64,000 nt of DNA from NCBI GenBank assembly GCA_024036415.1, contig JAMWET010006936.1:826001-890000 (forward strand), given 5' to 3'. Positions 58,460 to 64,000 of the stretch are shown here, piece by piece. Every line of letters begins with the position of its first letter. Position 1 is the first letter of the stretch. Both the position numbers and the translations under genes were made by a program. The stretch is from Prochilodus magdalenae. Taxonomy: Eukaryota > Chordata > Actinopteri > Characiformes > Prochilodontidae. The notes beneath the pieces were generated by a model, which saw only the letters and a list, made by a program, of their open reading frames with translations, did no database searches and was not told where the DNA came from.

Positions 58460-59449
58460 TGCAGGGTTCCAAACAGAGCCACAGAGATGGGTGGCAGAAT
58501 GCCAATTACTCTTTTTCTTTCAGTGACCAGAGTGTCTCTTCATGAATTCTAGCTAGCACTAAGCCTCAAAAGCCTTATGGTCCTGAAATGTACACATGTA
58601 GAGAAAACTGACCCAACAATAGTAGGCATGTAAGTGGACTAGATCAGTGTATAAATCTTTTGACCTGAAAGATAAGACTGCTACATCAAATACAGCATCT
58701 GTGGCAATCCTGGAAAACCCCTTTGATAGAGTGTAGAGAACATGGGTAACTTATAATCATGTCCAAGCTGCTATTGCACAGCTCTTAACTACAACACAGG
58801 AGCAGCAAAGCTTGTTTTGCCCGCTTTCCAAAAAAACCACAGAGGAACCTTTCTAAGGCTGCAGCACGGTGCCTTGCTCGAAGCGGAGCTGAAACTCTGA
58901 AACGGTCCCAAGAAACACACCAGTTTACTCAAATGCTACATATATATATATAAACTTTCCAGGAAAATCAATGATGTACTTATGGCTTCCCGAGGCCCTT
59001 TCTTTGTTGTGGGCGCATGAGCGTTATTTTTCACAGTCCATAAAGTATTCTCGGTCCAACCCACAACCATTACTGGCGGCGGCTCCAGCACAAAATGAGA
59101 GAGGAGGGGGGAAAAAAAAGCTGGTCGTCAGATTCCGCGGAAACGGGGAGGCATTAATTATTGCCACGAAGGCGGCGTGGCAGCGCGAGGGTGTGCTCGG
59201 AGGTCACAATCACTTTCACATGACCCCTCGACATACAGCTGCCTCCACAAAGCTAGGGGCCATCGTGGTGTCACAGTGAGGCATAGATGAAAGAGCTGAA
59301 GGGCTTAGGTCCATAGATGTTGGCCAGGTCAACTCTATAATACATTACCGCTTGCCCTTCTCCATCACTGATCAAGAGCAATCACAGGGCAAGAATGTGC
59401 CTCCTCCTGGATCTGCAGCTATTGATCACTTGCTATGTTAGACTCTTGC
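58460..59449. other. Non-coding stretch; possible conserved island
   Basis: 58860-59280 is repeat-poor, with AGGCATTAATTATTGCCACG (59150-59169) next to GC-rich GGCGGCGTGGCAGCGCGAGG (59171-59190). The contrast and the homeodomain-type core fit a regulatory element. The + frame 58971-59279 is open but has no splice or domain support. Confidence 0.4.
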
Positions 59450-59690
59450 AAATAAAGGTTCTTGAAGGGTTCTTGGGAGTAAGATTCAAGGTTCTTCTCA
59501 TTCACATATCTCTTTTAGGGGTCTCCTGAGGGCCCTTTTTTTGTCTTGTTGAGTCAAAACTGAAGACCAATGGTGTTCCCTTGGGACTAGTCCGAGTACT
59601 GTTTTAAGGAACCATGTGTTATTAAGGAAACCAAAAGTGGTTCTTCTACTGCACTCCTTCAAAGAACCTCTAGGGGATCCACAGGTTACC
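59450..59690. repeat. GGTTCTT-rich interspersed repeat
   Basis: Words AAGGTTCTTGAAGGGTTCTT (59455-59474), CAAGGTTCTTCTCA, GGAACCATGTGTTA and AAAGTGGTTCTTCTACTG (59633-59650), with reverse counterparts (CAAAGAACC), resemble a common fish miniature repeat made of GGTTCTT/AAGAACC words. Boundaries and class uncertain. Confidence 0.45.
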
Positions 59691-60714
59691 ATGATCAGAG
59701 CAGATCCTGATTAGGAATGAACAAAGCAACCACTTTCAAACAATAGTATGGGAACCGAAGTGACTAGCTTAGCTGACTAACTAGCTTTTGAAGTAGCAGG
59801 CGGCCCATTTGAGAAAGTTTTCCCCACCCAAACACAGACTCCTAAGGCAATTCCGAAACCATGACGACATTTCGGAGCCATAATGTTTTGCGAGGTATGA
59901 AGCCGCGAGCAGATAGTCAAAGGTTCCTTACCTTTTGCTTAATGGCCCTTTCAGCTGGCTAAAAGCACCTAGTTACAAATTTGCTGAAAGAGGCTCTCCG
60001 TAAACTGCTTTAACCTTCCTCCACCTTTCATCCCGCCCCAAAGCGCCACAGGGCACAAAAAATAGGAGATGGTGAAGATTGGAAGTCGAACATTGTGTAC
60101 TCCAGCTAACCTGGGTGAGAGAGAGACACACAGACAGAGAAATAGTGAGTAAGAGAGTGAGAGAGAGAGAGAGATGGGTGTGAGTCACAGGGCCTGCTAA
60201 TGGCCCCGGCCATGTTTAAATATCATTAGTTCGTCTGTAGCGACTCGAGGACGGAGCGCGTGTGCTTGCCAAAAGAAGGGCATCTTTAACCCCGACAAGG
60301 CTGCTATTAAGCCATGACAAAGTGCAGGGCCGGCCAATCAGGCGGACGCCAAGCAAATCAAGATTTATGACCGCAAACTCCCACCGTAAGTGGAGGGCGA
60401 AAACAGAGCCGGGTGCCAAGATACAAACGGAAGAGAGGGAAAGGGGAACAGGGTGGAGAAAAGGAGGGAGGGAGGGGGCTTAGGTGAAGGAGATATTAAG
60501 AAGACATGACAAGACCTCGTTGAGCAGAGACGCTGGGTTCCGAAGTAAATAAGTGACTAGGAAATAAAGAAGCGTGATATAGTACACTAGTGTGCTGCCA
60601 GCACCAGGCTTCAGATTTATACCAGTACACAGTGTTTCACTGCTTGGACAAAAAGATGGACACAGTTCAGCTTTTAAGATGCGCGCTACCACTGTTCTGT
60701 GTAGTCAACATACT
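59691..60714. other. Non-coding stretch; possible conserved island
   Basis: 59940-60440 is repeat-poor and GC-moderate. GGCCGGCCAATCAGGCGGAC (60328-60347) contains a CCAAT box, followed by CAAATCAAGATTTATGACCG (60355-60374). GA tract at 60155-60173. No exon supported. Confidence 0.4.
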
Positions 60715-60850
60715 ATCAGGGTTGGGTAGTAATAGAATACATGTAACAGTGTTACATAATCAGGATACGTTACCGTGACCACAATCAGGTTACAGGTATT
60801 TTATAAAATCAGGGTGATTATCAGCAGGATTACATTCAAACCAGAAACCT
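60715..60850 (+). repeat. GTAAC-type interspersed repeat fragment
   Basis: GGGTTGGGTAGTAATAGAAT (60719-60738), ACATGTAACAGTGTTACATA (60739-60758) and ATCAGGTTACAG resemble the end of a fish miniature DNA element rich in GTTAC/GTAAC words. The dyad GTAACAGTGTTAC is visible. It shares word style with the minisatellite 600 bases downstream. Confidence 0.5.
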
Positions 60851-61385
60851 TAATGCTGCACTTTGAATGATGAATATATCACATGTAGTGTGCAGATTTG
60901 ATTATATTTTCTTTTTGAGAAGCAGGGAGTGGTCCTGCTGGCACTTCAGCATCCCTCTTCATGTGCAGCAGTCTGCGCTCTTTTATTCAGCCAGTCTACA
61001 GAACCTTCAGTAAATATTTTATTTTTATACACAGAACTGAGATCTGCAGCATTTATCTGAATTAGGCATGTACTCGCTTTACATAACACATCATTAGCGG
61101 GTTGATTTTTATCCTTCAGTAGATGATAAATGATAGGCCCAAAATGTGTTCATGTGTCACATACTTTGCTTAATCCCCTTTAAACTCATAGGACATGCTG
61201 ATTTGTGCAGGTGCCTAAAAGTGCTTAAGAGTTTATGAGACATCTATAAATTACATCACAAAAGATGACAATTGAAATCCAAGCATAACATACCAACAAT
61301 ACTGAGCTAATATAGACCTTATAGCTCACATTATGACCAGTTATGAGTATTTAGAATGGCCTTTGTTTAATAACTATGTAGTAAC

Positions 61386-62025
61386 ACTGTAATGCTGTTA
61401 CTAGTCAGTGACAGTGACTGTTACAGTCACACTGTAATACTATTACTAGTCAGTGACAGTGACTGAAACAGTTACACTGTAATACTATTACTAGTCAGTG
61501 ACAGTGACTGTAACAGTTACACTGTAATATTATTACTAGTCAGTGACAGTGACTGTAACAGTTACACTGTAAAATTATTACTAGTCAGTGACAGTGACTG
61601 TAACAGTTACACTGTAAAACTATTACTAGTCAGTGAGAGTGACTGTAACAGTTACACTGTAATACTATTACTAGTCAGTGACTGTGACTGTAACAGTTAC
61701 ACTGTAATATTATTGCTAGTCAGTGACAGTGACTGTACCAGTTACACTGTAATACTATAACTAGTCAGTGAGAGTGACTGTAACAGTTACACTGTATTAC
61801 TATTACTAGTCAGTGACAGTGACTGTAACAGTTACACTGTAATACTATTACTAGTCAGTGACAGTGACTGTACCATTTACACTGTAATACTATTACTAGT
61901 CAGTGACTGTGACTGTAACAGTTACACTGTAATACTATTGCTAGTCAGTGACAGTGACTGTAACAGTTACACTGTAATACTATTACTAGCCAGTGACTGT
62001 GACTGTAACAGTTACACTGTAATAC
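61386..62025. repeat. 45-bp minisatellite, 14 indel-free units of three palindromes
   Basis: Fourteen units of exactly 45 bases (starts at 61386 plus multiples of 45) and ten bases of a fifteenth, with no insertions or deletions. Each unit is GTAATACTATTAC (perfect dyad), T, AGTCAGTGACAGTGACT (dyad with three central mismatches), GTAACAGTTAC (perfect dyad, 13 bases with flanks), ACT. Variation is by substitution only: TATTATTAC, TGACTGTGACT and TTGCTAGT variants alternate between units. Confidence 0.97.
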
Positions 62026-63655
62026 CTTGCCACAGTAAGCCTTGGCTTGATCCTTTGTGTCTTGGATTTTATGAAAATATGGTTTGTAAAAAAATGTACT
62101 TTATATAAACTAATATCTGAATAACTAAATCTTGCATCTTGATAATATTTTTCAAGAAGGCTGTCTCCATGCGGACTTCATAAAACACAAATAAAACATG
62201 CATAAACAACAAAAAAAAAAAGTATAATGTACTAATAGAGCATTAATTAGACAGTTTATATTAGTGTTTACTTAAACTTAAATTTGGTTTAAAGAGCCTA
62301 CCTATACAAATAGTTTAAAACTATATAAGATTATAGTGCTATATCATTTTGGTGAACAATCTCCTATTAAGGAGACTTCAAAATTGCACTTTTGAACTGA
62401 ACGTAAAAGAAACAGGGACCACATGTAGTACTTTTATGAGCCTTGCACAATTCTCTAGCTCGGTTCCACAGAGAACCAAATCCTCCATTATGTTTTATAT
62501 TAAACATTTTGAAGTAATATGTAAACACTGTTAATACAGTTAATATATATATTTAACTAAACTTGTACAGGACTGCTTTTCCTGTATATGTCTATTGGTC
62601 ATTTTCTTAGGGGAAGCACTGTATCAAATATATGGTATTGCAGAGCAATGAGGCTCGACTAATGCTGCTATACTACTCACTATTTTGTAAAGCGCAGTTT
62701 CAGGGAACACCAAACAAACTCTCCAAGCGAGGTGGGTTTGTTATTATTTGAGATGCATGGCTGCCTCTAACCTCCATCCAGCCGTGGTTTAATTCAGGCT
62801 GTTGTGTTGCTACATCATGCGCAGTTGAGCTCCATTCTGCTCAGCTGTCCACACAGATGGCAACAGTGATCTAATCAGTCTAGGCCCCTGCACCAGAGTT
62901 GCTGCAAGTGCCGCAGATTGGGACGTCAAAACACAGAGCAGCGCATCCCGGTGATCATTTGGCACATTTACGACTGAACTGAGGATGGCAAATGAGCTGG
63001 AGAGAAATACTAACTAAGCTGAACTAAAACAGAGACTGTCAGCATTTATTAAGAGCTGTTTACTTATTAGTTATAGAAGTTTCCGCTTTTGTTTTGCAAT
63101 AGAGGCTACAAGGCTAATGTATCTAGTGAGTGATGGAAGCTAATAATCTACAATTATGATTAAACAGGTCGATTTCATGAATCATCACACTTGAACCAAA
63201 GTGCAAAACAGGCTAAAGGACTTGTGTCCATTTAACCTATAGCAACATTATCGGAAAACACATAAGCAGGTCTGTTTGAGATGAATACGATGAAACTTTC
63301 TCTGTGATTAAGTTGTAAACAAAGTAATTCCGAGTGGTTTGATGTGAATGCACAATGGTGGTAATAAGAACCAGACGCCTGAATGCGCATAAAAGCCTCC
63401 TCACAGAACGTTATTACAGGAAATGGTTATGAATATGCTGTTTGATGTCTGATGCATTGTTTGATAACATTTTACAGATCAAGTTTCAGCCTAAAACTAT
63501 TTTTAAAGCATTCACAACGAAGAGATACATGCAGGCAAATCACTCTCCCAATAAAAACTTGTTGTTTTCATATTTAAAACTGTTTTACTATCATTAAAAC
63601 GACATATGGAAACTCAATAGACATATGTACGATAACTGATGGTTTTGGACAGTGA
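62026..63655. other. Non-coding AT-rich stretch, no gene seen
   Basis: A run at 62209-62221; no transposon ends, exon signals or RNA genes recognised. 62700-62960 is somewhat GC-richer and unique-looking. Confidence 0.55.
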
Positions 63656-64000
63656 ACACACTCACCATCAAAAAAAATAGTGGCACCCAGAAGGAATCAA
63701 CCAACAGCAATGAAACTTGGTGGGTAGCTTTGAAATTGTGAGACATGCAAATGATACACGAATCATGCTGTGCTGCACAGGACAGGATCTAGCACTGAAT
63801 CCATGTGCAGGCACTGTGGTCAGCACCAAGATGAACGGTTTGTTGTCATATGTCACATGTCCAGAAGGCCTGGTGTCACTCCAACTTCACCCCAACACGA
63901 AACCTGCAGGAACTGTGTGAGTATTTAAGCTGCATGGGATGGATTATCACAGGACACCATTAGGAACCTCTACAACTTAATACTGAGACGTCTGGTGCCG
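63656..64000 (+). mobile_element. Family 1 deleted Tc1-like element, copy 10, cut by window end
   Basis: Clean left terminus CACTCACCATCAAAAAAAAT (63658 onward), then TGGCACCCAGAAGGAATCAA. It keeps the 5' subterminal segment, loses the middle, and re-enters at CACTGTGGTCAGCACCAAGA (63812-63831), the region just past the first Asp. It then crosses the shared junction TCCAGAAGGCCTGGTGTCAC (63860-63879) and runs in the C-terminal block to the edge. Confidence 0.9.

Noticed and set aside
61386..62025. Array resembling a CRISPR locus
   Set aside because: The whole 45-bp unit repeats, with no unique spacers and no cas genes, in a vertebrate-type sequence. It is a minisatellite.

Overview
The window looks like nuclear DNA of a ray-finned (teleost) fish. 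It has long AT-rich stretches without sustained reading frames and many dinucleotide and tetranucleotide microsatellites. It also carries internally deleted Tc1/mariner-type transposons, tRNA-derived SINEs, and L2/CR1-like LINE ends with (GATTCT)n or AATAAA-type tails. The SINE at 3762-3995 and the SINE family at 47701, 54042 and 55986 match in wording repeats I know from otophysan fishes (characins, catfishes, cyprinids). That placement is inference. Nothing looks bacterial, viral or organellar.

No complete host gene can be supported. The longest open frames lie in simple repeats or pyrimidine tracts. The one exon-like piece is at 16767-16859 (+): 93 bases, 31 codons, with a good splice acceptor and a weak donor, and I cannot name the protein. 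The rest could be a very large intron or an intergenic desert. Several repeat-poor islands with TAATTA-type motifs (about 4,170-5,300, 25,560-27,100, 31,590-32,220, 46,480-46,860, 50,380-50,640, 53,000-53,310, 56,640-57,250, 58,860-59,280, 59,940-60,440) are the best places to look for conserved non-coding elements.

Layout. 1-6,500: non-coding sequence with ZNF143/Staf-like motifs, a decayed Tc1-like piece, dispersed repeat A, a SINE, and a 1-kb pyrimidine tract made of about 290-bp units. 6,500-18,900: microsatellites, a GCTAGC-rich higher-order minisatellite, two copies of a TA-flanked deleted Tc1-like element (family 2), dispersed repeat B, a rotted Tc1-like element (family 3), the candidate exon and a LINE-like tail. 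18,867-64,000: eleven copies of one non-autonomous Tc1/mariner-type element (family 1). Those that span the relevant interval share one internal deletion that removed the second Asp and the Glu of the DDE triad. A LINE is inserted into one copy. 37,189-38,545: a 27/28-bp tandem array grading into a decayed satellite. 58,106-58,459: a decayed minisatellite. 61,386-62,025: fourteen indel-free copies of a 45-bp unit built almost wholly of three consecutive palindromes.

The content is mobile elements in several states of decay plus home-grown tandem repeats. No operon, pathway or defence system is present. The most informative structures are the family 1 amplification, the nested LINE insertion, the triple-palindrome minisatellite and the fading satellite at 37-38.5 kb.
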